A stretch of DNA of 64,000 nt from Sulfobacillus sp. (lineage in GTDB: Bacteria; Bacillota; Sulfobacillia; Sulfobacillales; Sulfobacillaceae), in assembly GCA_027309085.1 (NCBI GenBank), contig DAIDDL010000008.1:28272-92271 (forward strand), read 5' to 3'. Shown piece by piece: positions 50,732 to 59,005 of the stretch (within the stretch, counting starts at the first letter, position 1; the number at the start of each line of letters is the position of its first letter). Under the pieces are notes generated by a model that saw only the letters and a list, made by a program, of their open reading frames with translations, ran no database searches and had not been told where the DNA came from. A program made the translations under genes and the position numbers.

Positions 50732-51799
50732 ATGAAACGTTGGCAGACCTACAGTATCGTGGGAATACTAGCTTGGGCGGCCGCAGGCTGCGGGTTTGGC
50801 CGGCCGCAGGCTATCACCCACAACACGAAACCGAAAACGGTAGAAAAAGAAATTCTGACCCGCATGGCCGACTGGCAGAGCGTGCGGGCGGACGTCAGCG
50901 AGTCGCTGGCTGTGAGCGGGAGCCGTCCTCAGACCCTGGATTATCAGGTTACCAGTGATCTGGCCCACGGGCAATATGTGGTCAGCCTGTCATCGCCATC
51001 TCCGATGTCTTTCTACGTGAATGATCACGAAACCATATGGTACCCGGAGAACACCAAGCATTATTCGCTCTTGCCGGGGCTGCCTGCGGCTGACCAGCCT
51101 TTGAGCGCTGCGGCGCGCATTCCGGCCCTGATCCGGGCCAGCACGCTGAAATCTGTCGTGGTCAAGGGCAACCTGGTGACTTTGCAGATGAGTGCGCCTT
51201 TTCCGTCGGCTACGGAGCAGGCGGCGATGTCTGTCACCTACGACACCAAAACCAATGTGCTGACGCAGTGGCAGGCTCGGTGGGGCTCAACCCATGTGAC
51301 GGAGGACTTCTCCCATTTCCAGGTGAATCCTTCTCTCCCGGCCGGCGTTTATACGTTCGTGCCCCCAGCCGGGGTCACACCCGAAGTGGCGCTGTCTGAG
51401 ACTGGCACCGCGCTCAATATCGCGAAAAGCGAAGTCGATTTTCCCATTGCGCTCCCGCCGGCGAGCGCCAACATGACGCTCAATGCCATTAACACGGGTA
51501 CGAATGCGCAGGGCAAGCGTGTGGTGATTATGAGCTTTGCGGCCCCGGACTCCAATGCGGTGGTCATCACGGAAAAAGCCAGCGTCCATGCGCTGTCCAG
51601 CCTGCCGGACAAAGGTCTGAGCGCCACGACCGAGACGGTGGGGGCCCTGACCGTGTTTGTGGGCAGCCTTCCTGACAGCATGGAAGAAGCGGCTTTTTTA
51701 GAGCGCAAAACGGAGGTCATCATTGAAGGCGCTACCAGCACGGTGGACACGCTGCTGAACGCATGGGCTGCGGAGCCTTCCCTCGTTCCCAGTTCCTGA
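50732..51799 (+). CDS. LolA-like exported lipoprotein
   Basis: A 355-residue protein with lipobox AAAGC (Cys20). The mature part has a LolA/LppX-like half-barrel pattern (strands LDYQVTSDL, YVVSLSSPSPMSFYVND, TIWYPENTKHYSLL) and a DUF4367-like C-terminal domain (residues 230-345). Such proteins bind lipids or act in sigma/anti-sigma systems; no such partner is adjacent. Gene is divergent from the antiporter. Confidence 0.63.
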   Translation: MKRWQTYSIVGILAWAAAGCGFGRPQAITHNTKPKTVEKEILTRMADWQSVRADVSESLAVSGSRPQTLDYQVTSDLAHGQYVVSLSSPSPMSFYVNDHETIWYPENTKHYSLLPGLPAADQPLSAAARIPALIRASTLKSVVVKGNLVTLQMSAPFPSATEQAAMSVTYDTKTNVLTQWQARWGSTHVTEDFSHFQVNPSLPAGVYTFVPPAGVTPEVALSETGTALNIAKSEVDFPIALPPASANMTLNAINTGTNAQGKRVVIMSFAAPDSNAVVITEKASVHALSSLPDKGLSATTETVGALTVFVGSLPDSMEEAAFLERKTEVIIEGATSTVDTLLNAWAAEPSLVPSS

Positions 51800-51947
51800 A
51801 CCTCATCCGGCATCCGCCATCTTCTAATTCCGTCTTCCTCCCCTCCCTGACAAAATTGCCGGATTAGCTGTGCGGGCTTCGCAACAGGCGCTTTCCATGC
51901 TGACAAGGCATGGTACAATGGTAGCAAGTTTCAAGGAGGGGACCCCC

Positions 51948-52859
51948 ATGAAGCAGGCTGGCTGGGGATTCTCTTCCGGAACATTTGGCGAGCTGGTTCA
52001 GGGTGTTATTGATCAGACTCCATTTCTGGTAACGATACCGATCCGGTGGGGAACCCGGGCCAAATTTATTCCGGGTGAGAATTCAGAAGTTGTGGTCTAT
52101 CCCAGACATCGCAAAAAGGCGCAAATTGCGGCACTGTTGGCATGTCAGGCATTGAAGAAGCCCGGAGGGATTCTGAGCATCTCCTCAGTCATCCCGATCG
52201 GCAAAGGCATGGCATCCAGTTCGGCAGATATTGTCGCCAGCATGCGTGCTGTGGCGGCGGCGTATGACCGCAGTCTCCTGCCGTCTACGATTGCCCGCCT
52301 GGCTGCACAGATTGAACCTTCGGACGGGGTCATGTATCCTCACATGGTGGTTTTCGATCCAGTACAGGGCATGCTTTTGGAAAAATGGCCGATGGCGCCC
52401 TATGCCGTCATTGTGGGACTGATCGGGCCAGGGCGGGTCAACACCGCGCTGCACCACCGGTCCCGGCATTCCTACACCAGTGCCCAGCAGCACAGACTAG
52501 CGCAGGCGCTGAAAATTGCACGGAAAGCGTCATATTCTCGCATCGTGTCGGAGATGGGGCAGGCGGGTCTGATATCAGCCGAAGTGCAGTGGGAGCGCAA
52601 TCCCGAGGACCGGCTTTTAGGGGCTGTGATTGACCAGGCGCACCAGGAGCAGTGGGGTGTCGTGACCGCCCACAGCGGAACGGCGCGCGGCTACCTCTTT
52701 TCTCCCCGGGATTTTCACTCCGGCGCTGTTGTCAAAGCCGAGCGGTTTTTGCGCAGTCTGCATGCGGGGCCTGTATTCCGTTTCTGGACGCTGACCCGGC
52801 CGGTTGCGACAGCGGGACAGTTTGCCGTCTCGCTCGGCAGCAGCCGCAACGAGGCATAG
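51948..52859 (+). CDS. GHMP kinase, PduX-like (L-threonine kinase)
   Basis: A 303-residue protein; ATG at 51948 after AAGGAGGGG. It has the GHMP ATP loop PIGKGMASSSADI near 92 and an N-terminal GTFGELVQGV motif, the form seen in PduX L-threonine kinases, which make threonine phosphate for the aminopropanol arm of cobalamin. No other B12 gene adjoins and no cobalamin riboswitch is seen upstream. Function rests on that motif. Confidence 0.7.
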   Translation: MKQAGWGFSSGTFGELVQGVIDQTPFLVTIPIRWGTRAKFIPGENSEVVVYPRHRKKAQIAALLACQALKKPGGILSISSVIPIGKGMASSSADIVASMRAVAAAYDRSLLPSTIARLAAQIEPSDGVMYPHMVVFDPVQGMLLEKWPMAPYAVIVGLIGPGRVNTALHHRSRHSYTSAQQHRLAQALKIARKASYSRIVSEMGQAGLISAEVQWERNPEDRLLGAVIDQAHQEQWGVVTAHSGTARGYLFSPRDFHSGAVVKAERFLRSLHAGPVFRFWTLTRPVATAGQFAVSLGSSRNEA

Positions 52860-52896
52860 CTAGGGAGCCAGGCCCGGACGGGCCTGGCTCCCTAGC
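52859..52896. terminator. 17-bp perfect bidirectional hairpin
   Basis: The arm GCTAGGGAGCCAGGCCC (52859-52875) pairs exactly with 52880-52896, loop GGAC. It begins at the last base of the GHMP kinase stop codon and contains the stop of the convergent membrane-protein gene. No T-run follows. Confidence 0.72.
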
Positions 52897-53380
52897 GGTA
52901 TGAATAGCGGGAGGGATCTTCTGCGAGCCAGCTGACGGCAATCCCGAAGGCGAGGAGTCCCAGCAGGAAGAAGAACGCACTGGCCGCTCCAAAATTCCAG
53001 GCAAACACTCCAGGCGCCAGCATTAGACCGTTATTGACCAAGGGACTGATCAGGTCGAAGAGCGGGAGGCCTACCAGCATCCAGACTACCCATAACGCCG
53101 CCCCCAAGCTGATGCCTTTGAGCCATGTTGACCCCTTCAGCCGCGGCTCGAGCCATATCTGGTATTCGTAGGCCAGTACGGTGGCCCCACCGATTTCCAG
53201 AGCATAGCCGAGAACTGCCGCCAGCCGCAGATTGAGGGTGACAAGCGTGCCGTCCCAAAGCGCCACGTTCAGTACGGGCGAGCCCGCGGCGGGAGCGAGG
53301 GAGAGCAGGGCGGTGAACACGATGGTGCCGGCAACGCCTGCGATTAGTGCGCGGCGCCATGGATCAGGTGTATGCTTCAT
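52892..53380 (-). CDS. Four-helix integral membrane protein
   Basis: A 162-residue protein with four hydrophobic helices (residues 10-30, 52-70, 88-110, 130-152) and a GAGGCG site before the ATG. No motif assigns a function; it resembles small DUF-type membrane proteins of Firmicutes. It converges on the GHMP kinase gene across the shared hairpin. Confidence 0.6.
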   Translation of the reverse strand: MKHTPDPWRRALIAGVAGTIVFTALLSLAPAAGSPVLNVALWDGTLVTLNLRLAAVLGYALEIGGATVLAYEYQIWLEPRLKGSTWLKGISLGAALWVVWMLVGLPLFDLISPLVNNGLMLAPGVFAWNFGAASAFFFLLGLLAFGIAVSWLAEDPSRYSYR

Positions 53381-53489
53381 AAGATCACGCCTCTTTTCTT
53401 GGGCACATTTTACGCAGTGCCTGTCACCAGAAATGTACGCGGGAACAACGGCAAAATGAGCGGTAAATTTTAGGCGGGGCGGGTGGGAG

Positions 53490-54707
53490 ATGGAGAGCCT
53501 TTTTGCTGCACAGGGATTTCATGCCAGGGTGAAGCCCCTGTGGTACTTGGTTTGGGCCACTTTGTCCCAGACGGGAATGTCCTTTGTGCAGCAGGGAATT
53601 ATCGTGATGGGATTTCTGTTTGCGCTTAAATATCACCTGGATTTTGTGGAGATTGGCTTGGTGACCACGTCGATGAGTCTGGGCGTCATGGTCAGCATGA
53701 TCTTTATGGGGATTTTGGCGGACCGTCTGGGACCCCGGCGCCTCCTGTTTGCCGGCGCTGTCGTTATGGCGGGGCTGGCGGCTCTGCTCACTCAGGTCAG
53801 GGGATTCCACACTCTACTGGGGATGTTCTTCCTGCTCGGAGTCAGCCTGGCAGCTGTGCCCATGGCTGGCACCAAGGCGGTCTTCACGGCCTTTCAGAAC
53901 CGCTCGCGGGGGACTCCTATGGGCATCCGCCAGACGGGGGTGCCGCTTGGAGCCGCGCTGGCCGCCGTGATTTTGCCTATTCTGGCTGTTCGGGGGGGAC
54001 TGAATGCAGTCTACGCACTGTTTGCCGCGGAACTTTGGATTGTAGGCTGGATTTTTGCGGCGGTGATCGAGCCCGTGAAGAAGTCAGCCGCGGCAAAGCC
54101 CCGCCCTGCCACAAAAGTTTCTCGAGCTCTGTGGCGGCCCGCAGTGGTTTCCGTACTGATGGTGGCGGGCCAGTATTTTCTGATCACGTTCACCTTGGAG
54201 TACTTGCACCGGTTTCGGCACTTTACCCTGACGGAGGCGGGAGCAGCTTTGGCTCTGGCACAGGTTGGGGGAGGGTTGGGGCGTGTGCTTTTTGGGCTGT
54301 ACAGTGACAGGTCCGGAGCGAACCGGGCGCGGACGATCAGCCGGATAGCCTTGCTGGCTGTGGTCATGGTGGGGATTATTGTGTTCCTTCCAGCCCATGT
54401 GGGCTTTGGATGGATCTGTGTGATCTGGTTCTTCACCGGAATGGGGGCGATTGGGTGGAACGCCCTGTCGCTGACGTGGGCAGCGGAAACAGTGCCTCCG
54501 GATCAGGCCGGATTTGCCATGGGGTTTGTCGGCACTGTGGTGTTTTTAGGTTCCGCCTTCTTCCCGCCCATTTTGGGAGCGGTGATTGACGCGACGCATC
54601 ATTTCCGCCCCGCCTGGATCATCTTGGCGGGAATTTTGGCGGCGGCAGGCATGATGGCATGGTACGCCAGCACGCATGCGCTGGCTGCAAAACCAGAAAA
54701 GGGGTGA
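53490..54707 (+). CDS. Major facilitator superfamily transporter
   Basis: A 405-residue protein with 12 hydrophobic segments. The loop 2-3 motif MGILADRLGPRRLL near 75 and FGLYSDRSGANRART near 270 are the repeated MFS motif A. MGIRQTGVPLGAAL after helix 4 is typical of the nitrate/sugar-phosphate-like or drug efflux branches. The substrate is unknown. It is 5 nt before the oxidoreductase gene, so probably cotranscribed. Confidence 0.87.
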   Translation: MESLFAAQGFHARVKPLWYLVWATLSQTGMSFVQQGIIVMGFLFALKYHLDFVEIGLVTTSMSLGVMVSMIFMGILADRLGPRRLLFAGAVVMAGLAALLTQVRGFHTLLGMFFLLGVSLAAVPMAGTKAVFTAFQNRSRGTPMGIRQTGVPLGAALAAVILPILAVRGGLNAVYALFAAELWIVGWIFAAVIEPVKKSAAAKPRPATKVSRALWRPAVVSVLMVAGQYFLITFTLEYLHRFRHFTLTEAGAALALAQVGGGLGRVLFGLYSDRSGANRARTISRIALLAVVMVGIIVFLPAHVGFGWICVIWFFTGMGAIGWNALSLTWAAETVPPDQAGFAMGFVGTVVFLGSAFFPPILGAVIDATHHFRPAWIILAGILAAAGMMAWYASTHALAAKPEKG

Positions 54708-54712
54708 CCAGA

Positions 54713-55675
54713 ATGATTCGCTGGGGAATTATCGGCACGGCCGATATTGCGCGCGGAGGATTTTTGCCGGCTTTGCGCGAGGCTGGAGGGGGTCAGGCAT
54801 GGATGGTAGCCAGCCGTGATTTGGAGCGGGCCCGGCTGTTTGCATCGGAGAACGGTGTCGCCAAGGCCTGCGGGGATTACAACGAGATCGTGGAGAGCGA
54901 CGAGATTGACGCCATTTACATTCCTGTGCCAAACCATGCCCACTATGAATGGACTATGAAGGCGCTGCAAACCCACAAACCGGTCCTCTGCGAGAAGCCG
55001 CTGAGCGGAGTGTGGCACCAAGCCGAAGAGGTGGTGAAGGAAGCCCAGAGGACCCGCGCGCTTTTGTGGGAAGCCTATGCCTTCCAGTTCCAGCCGCAAT
55101 GGCTGCGGGTGCAGGACCTGATCCGCGAGGGCGCGGTGGGAGATGCCCTGGAGATTCACGGCACATTCAATACAGTGTTGGGGCGGCCTAAAGACGCCCG
55201 CTGGGCGAAAGCCTTTCAGGGAGGAGCCCTGAATGACCTGGGCTGCTATCCGGTGCATGTCGCCTCCCTGCTGATAAGAGAGGATCCGGAGGATGTGTGG
55301 GCCCAAGCTGAGATTCCTCATGAGGTCGACGAATCCGTGTGGGGGGTGCTGCGCTATCCAAGCCGCCAGCAGCTTATCATGAATGTGTCCTTCGTCCGCC
55401 GCTATGACACGTTTACCCGGATTGTTGGGTCGGCCGGGGAGATCCGCCTGTCCAACACCTATCATCCATCAGCTCGCGACGCGGTTTCCGTGTACAGCAA
55501 GCGCGGGGTGGTGAAAGAATACACCATGCAGGGGCAGTTGCCATTCACCGATATGCTGCGACATATTCACGCGGTGGCGCGGGGGGACTCGGAGCCCATG
55601 CAGTTGGCGGCTGACGTGTCTCTGCCGACTGCCTGGGCCATGGAGAAGATCCGCCGCCACTGGACACCGGTGTGA
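54713..55675 (+). CDS. Gfo/Idh/MocA-family oxidoreductase
   Basis: A 320-residue protein from an ATG at 54713 behind GGGGTGA. Rossmann motif GIIGTADIARGG near 5, and CEKPLSG near 93 with the catalytic Lys. The C-terminal domain has GALNDLGCYPVHVASLL near 170. Members oxidise or reduce sugars or inositols with NAD(P). Cotranscribed with the MFS transporter, so it may use the imported substrate. Confidence 0.87.
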   Translation: MIRWGIIGTADIARGGFLPALREAGGGQAWMVASRDLERARLFASENGVAKACGDYNEIVESDEIDAIYIPVPNHAHYEWTMKALQTHKPVLCEKPLSGVWHQAEEVVKEAQRTRALLWEAYAFQFQPQWLRVQDLIREGAVGDALEIHGTFNTVLGRPKDARWAKAFQGGALNDLGCYPVHVASLLIREDPEDVWAQAEIPHEVDESVWGVLRYPSRQQLIMNVSFVRRYDTFTRIVGSAGEIRLSNTYHPSARDAVSVYSKRGVVKEYTMQGQLPFTDMLRHIHAVARGDSEPMQLAADVSLPTAWAMEKIRRHWTPV

Positions 55676-55737
55676 GCAGGGTTTTAACAGTTTGCTAAAG
55701 GTATACCTATGGTTACCCATTATTGTATAATTTAGTT

Positions 55738-56367
55738 ATGAATCGAAAACTTGTTGGCATTAGGGAAGCAGCCGAGTTTTTGGGGGTCACCCCGTCGACA
55801 TTGCGACGATGGGAACACGAAGGAACGTTGGTGCCCGATGAACGTACACCGGGTGGCTATCGGCGTTATGACTTAGCGCGGATACGACCCGAACAGTTTC
55901 ATCGTCACGCCGCCTTGCGCAAAACCATAGCCTATGCGCGCGTATCGAGTCATGACCAGAAAGACGATCTCGAACGGCAAAAGCAGGTGCTGGAACTCTA
56001 CTGTGCCCGCCAAGGCTGGACGTTTGAGGTCGTGGCCGACCTCGGGTCGGGGATGAATGATCACCAAAAGGGCCTCAAACGACTGCTCAACGATATCCTG
56101 GCCGACCGCATCGGGCGGCTCGTCATCACGCACAAAGATCGACTCCTGCGCTTGGGCGCGGAACTGGTGTTCGCCATTTGTGAAGCGAAGCAAGTCGAGG
56201 TCGTGATCCTCAACCAAGGCGAAGACACGACCTTTGAGGAAGAGTTGGCGCAGGATGTCCTTGAGATCATCACGGTCTTTTCGGCCCGGCTGTATGGGAG
56301 TCGTTCACGCAAGAATCAAAAGTTGCTGGATGGCGTGAAACACGCGGTGGAGGAGGCGTCGTCATGA
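55738..56367 (+). CDS. tnpA: IS607-type serine recombinase TnpA
   Basis: A 209-residue protein. Residues 5-50 are a MerR-like helix-turn-helix (GIREAAEFLGVTPSTLRRWE), and 65-205 a resolvase catalytic domain with the nucleophile Ser in AYARVSSHDQK near 70 and the arginines of RIGRLVITHKDRLLR. It transposes the element through a double-stranded circular intermediate. TATAAT at 55726-55731 is only 6 nt before the ATG and no ribosome site is seen, so the mRNA is probably leaderless. Confidence 0.93.
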   Translation: MNRKLVGIREAAEFLGVTPSTLRRWEHEGTLVPDERTPGGYRRYDLARIRPEQFHRHAALRKTIAYARVSSHDQKDDLERQKQVLELYCARQGWTFEVVADLGSGMNDHQKGLKRLLNDILADRIGRLVITHKDRLLRLGAELVFAICEAKQVEVVILNQGEDTTFEEELAQDVLEIITVFSARLYGSRSRKNQKLLDGVKHAVEEASS

Positions 56368-57551
56368 TTCTCGCCCACAAGATTGCCCTCGATCCCAACG
56401 ATGTGCAGGAGACATACTTTCGCAAAGCCGCCGGGACGGCGCGGTTTGCCTACAATTGGGCGTTAGCCGAATGGCAACGACAATACGAGGCCTGGAAAGC
56501 GGATCCGGCCGGGTCAAAGCCCTCCGATCCGGCATTGCGTAAGCAACTCAACGCTATCAAAGGAGGTCAGTTCCCCTGGATGCTGGAGGTCACCAAGAAC
56601 GCACCCCAGATGGCGATTATGCACTTGGGTCAAGCGTTCAAGAATTTCTTTGCGGGGACCGCCGGGTATCCGACATTCAAGAAGAAAGGCCGTCACGACA
56701 GCTTTACCCTCACGAATGATCAATTTGTCATCAAAGGGCGGAAGGTGCATATCCCCAAACTCGGTTGGGTGCGCCTGCACGAAGCCTTGCGCTTCGTGGG
56801 CAAAGTAGTGGAAGGCACGATCTCCCGGACTGCCGACCGCTGGTTCTTGAGTGTCACCGTCGAGATTCCCGATCCGCCCTGTATCTGCCGTGAAAACCAA
56901 GCGGTGGTCGGCGTGGACTTGGGGGTGTCGGCGTTGGCAACGCTCTCGACCGGAGAGAAGATCGTGGGACCCAAAGCCTATGCCGCCGCCCAGAAAAAGC
57001 TCCGGGGCCTGTCGAAGCGCTTTAGTCGCCAGATGGAGGTCGCCAAAGTCCGTGCCGGGCTGAAGCCCGGCCAGCCCATCCCCAAAGGGATGCCTATCCC
57101 GTGGTCAAAGAATATGGTCAAAACCCCACGGCGCATGGCACGGCTCCATGCGCAGATTGCGGATATCCGGGCAGATGCCCTGCATCAACTCACCACGATG
57201 CTCGTCGAGCGCTTCGATGTCATGGCCATCGAGGATCTCAACGTCGAGGGGATGATCAAAAATCATCATTTAACCCGAGCCATCGCGGATATGGGATTTG
57301 GCGAATTTCGCCGCCAAATCGAATACAAGGCGGCTCAGCGGGGAAAGACCGTCATCGTCGTCAGCCGCTGGTATCCGAGCAGTAAAACGTGTTCGGCATG
57401 TGGCTACAAGATCCCGAAAATGCCGCTCTCGGTGCGGGAGTGGACGTGCCCAGAGTGTCACACACACCATGACCGAGACGTGAATGCGGCGATCAATTTA
57501 CGCACAGTGGCCGAGAGTTCGGTGAGCGGCTGTTCACCCGTTCCTGACTAA
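56364..57551 (+). CDS. tnpB: TnpB RNA-guided nuclease of the IS607 element
   Basis: A 395-residue protein starting in an ATGA overlap with tnpA. RuvC residues are complete: Asp in VGVDLGVSALA, Glu in MAIEDLNV, Asp in DRDVNAAIN, with the zinc knuckles CSAC and CPEC. It differs from the TnpB at 11403 in length and in the N-terminal region, so the two elements arrived independently. Its guide RNA would come from the right end of the element. Confidence 0.93.
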   Translation: MILAHKIALDPNDVQETYFRKAAGTARFAYNWALAEWQRQYEAWKADPAGSKPSDPALRKQLNAIKGGQFPWMLEVTKNAPQMAIMHLGQAFKNFFAGTAGYPTFKKKGRHDSFTLTNDQFVIKGRKVHIPKLGWVRLHEALRFVGKVVEGTISRTADRWFLSVTVEIPDPPCICRENQAVVGVDLGVSALATLSTGEKIVGPKAYAAAQKKLRGLSKRFSRQMEVAKVRAGLKPGQPIPKGMPIPWSKNMVKTPRRMARLHAQIADIRADALHQLTTMLVERFDVMAIEDLNVEGMIKNHHLTRAIADMGFGEFRRQIEYKAAQRGKTVIVVSRWYPSSKTCSACGYKIPKMPLSVREWTCPECHTHHDRDVNAAINLRTVAESSVSGCSPVPD

Positions 57552-57658
57552 CGCAGGACTGCTCGGTGACAAGCCTGTGGAGCGCCCTCTGGTGGACGAC
57601 CGGTCCTGGAGACCCTAAGAAGCCATGACGCCATGAAGCAGGAAGGTGGCGAAAAGTT

Positions 57659-57682
57659 TGATCATTTACTTAACAATGATCA
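57659..57682 (-). terminator. Stem-loop after doxA
   Basis: TGATCATT (57659-57666) and AATGATCA (57675-57682) pair around an 8-nt loop. On the minus strand it is followed by AAACTTTTC, so it may weakly end the doxDA transcript, 16 nt past doxA. Confidence 0.45.
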
Positions 57683-57698
57683 GTCTTGGATAAGTCCA

Positions 57699-58055
57699 TC
57701 AGAACGGGTAATAGTTATGAATGCTGCCAGCAGGGGTCAGCGCCAGCTGGTGGCTGGTCCAAACGTCAATGGGGCGTCCGTGCGCGGCAATCGTTACCCG
57801 GGTCGTGAATTCACCGTACGTGCCAGGACCCCCGGTATTGTAGACAGCCAGTTTGAGCGTGCGGGGCGTGACTGCCGTTCCGGTGAGGACGAGGGCCGGT
57901 TTCTTGCCGTAGCTGACCAACTTGCCCCACAGGCCGTGATGAAAGACCTGATAGGTAAACAAGGTGATCACCACGGCCACGACCAGCATCCCCAAGGCCT
58001 GTTTTTTCTGCGCGCCGGTTTCGGCCGGAGCGCGCTGCGCTTCTGAAATGTGCAT
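57699..58055 (-). CDS. doxA: Probable DoxA-type subunit of thiosulfate:quinone oxidoreductase
   Basis: A 118-residue protein; ATG at 58055 after AAGGAGAGGG. One membrane helix (residues 20-40) is followed by an extracellular beta domain (TGTAVTPRTLKLAVYNTGG...EFTTRVTIAAHG). DoxA of Acidianus, partner of DoxD, has this N-anchored layout; it is longer there. The assignment rests on the layout, size range and the adjacent doxD. An IS607 element lies about 50 nt after it. Confidence 0.65.
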   Translation of the reverse strand: MHISEAQRAPAETGAQKKQALGMLVVAVVITLFTYQVFHHGLWGKLVSYGKKPALVLTGTAVTPRTLKLAVYNTGGPGTYGEFTTRVTIAAHGRPIDVWTSHQLALTPAGSIHNYYPF

Positions 58056-58108
58056 GACTTCCCTCTCCTTTGTGCCTCTGCCTAGACTCCATTCCATGTG
58101 CTGCAAGC

Positions 58109-58681
58109 TCAGGCGATTCGAATGCGCCAGGACCCGATGTGGATGTACCCGTCCCAGTGTTTGAGAAGCCAGCGGTCAATGCCCCAGGGACCAGATCCGG
58201 CGAACATGAAGACCATAGCCGCAATGTCTTCGACGGTGCCGATTTGCCATTCGTCGACGCACGTCACTCCCTGCCACCCGTCTCCCCACAGAATGCCGAA
58301 GCTGAGGAGCACCGCCCCCAGAGCAGACAGGCGTGTTAGGGTGCCGGTGATGAGAAACAGCCCTACCGTGAATTCGATCCAAGTGAAGACAATCAGGAAA
58401 TCAAACGCCGTGTGCGGGTGAAGAATCAAAGTGCTCATGATATGGTTGAGGGGCCAAATAGAGTGCGGCACCATGGTGGAAAACTTGTGCCCAATGTTGC
58501 TTTTTGCCGCGTAATCAAGTTTGCTGGGATCATTGAGGTACCGCCGGAATGCGGCCGAAATGAATTGCCAGTCCAGGATAAACCGGACCGCTATCAGGTA
58601 GTTAACCGGAATCCACCGCACGATGCGCTCCTGGTGCGGTGGCTGGGCAAGAATCTCCCCATTGTCAGTCTGCGTGGCCAT
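58109..58681 (-). CDS. doxD: DoxD-type subunit of thiosulfate:quinone oxidoreductase
   Basis: A 190-residue membrane protein with four hydrophobic helices of the DoxX/DoxD fold: IAVRFILDWQFISAAF near 30, FTWIEFTVGLFLITGTLTR near 100, a conserved Trp/Asp-rich LWGDGWQGVTCVDEW near 132, and MVFMFAGSGPWGIDRWL near 155. TQO oxidises thiosulfate to tetrathionate with electron transfer to quinones. With doxA it forms an operon. Typical for Sulfobacillus and acidophilic archaea. Confidence 0.8.
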   Translation of the reverse strand: MATQTDNGEILAQPPHQERIVRWIPVNYLIAVRFILDWQFISAAFRRYLNDPSKLDYAAKSNIGHKFSTMVPHSIWPLNHIMSTLILHPHTAFDFLIVFTWIEFTVGLFLITGTLTRLSALGAVLLSFGILWGDGWQGVTCVDEWQIGTVEDIAAMVFMFAGSGPWGIDRWLLKHWDGYIHIGSWRIRIA

Positions 58682-59005
58682 GTAGAAGCATCTCCTTCAA
58701 AATCTCACGTACGCCCTGCAATGGAAGACTGTGTTCTCAAAGCGCCAGCGCCGAGCTGGCAGTCACCGCAGTATTCCCGAGATCGGCCAGAAAACAGGAC
58801 GGGGTCGCTGTCTCTTGTACAGGTTCCGCCCGCCTCCATGGCGCTGTGATAATAGTGGCAGGGCATTCTGATTTGCTAGAGGCCGGTCTTCTGATTTTTA
58901 GTAAGAAGACCAATTGGTCACAGATCTCCCCTCTCGCCCCTGCCAAAAAGGCGTACACTAAAAATTGTGGAGCGGTCTGCGCGGGATAATTGGGAGGCGC
59001 TTTTG
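58682..59005. promoter_or_regulatory. doxD/luxR divergent region with palindromes
   Basis: Two dyads lie here: GGTCTTCT (58885-58892) with AGAAGACC (58904-58911), spaced 11 nt, and GACCAATTGGTC (58908-58919). They overlap and lie about 90 nt from the LuxR start. A TACACT at 58954-58959 may be the -10 of the luxR gene. They are candidate sites for the adjacent regulator; this is inference. Confidence 0.45.

Larger units (their letters stand above)
55683..57650 (+). mobile_element. IS607-family element (serine TnpA plus TnpB)
   Basis: The element carries a MerR/serine-recombinase TnpA and a TnpB overlapping by 4 nt. Ends are approximate: the left about 55683-55737 (AT-rich with GGTATACC at 55700-55707), the right after tnpB including the GAAGCCATGACGCCATGAAGC fold ending about 57650. 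IS607 elements need only a short GG-type target and leave no duplication. It lies between an oxidoreductase gene and doxA. Confidence 0.8.

Noticed and set aside
51800..51947. Cobalamin riboswitch upstream of the PduX-like gene
   Set aside because: The B12-box and the long aptamer are absent in the 148 nt available.
58950..58975. Second BlaI operator (TACACTAAAAATTGTGG)
   Set aside because: It resembles the 4091-4107 sequence but the half-sites are not inverted repeats, so it does not form the dyad.
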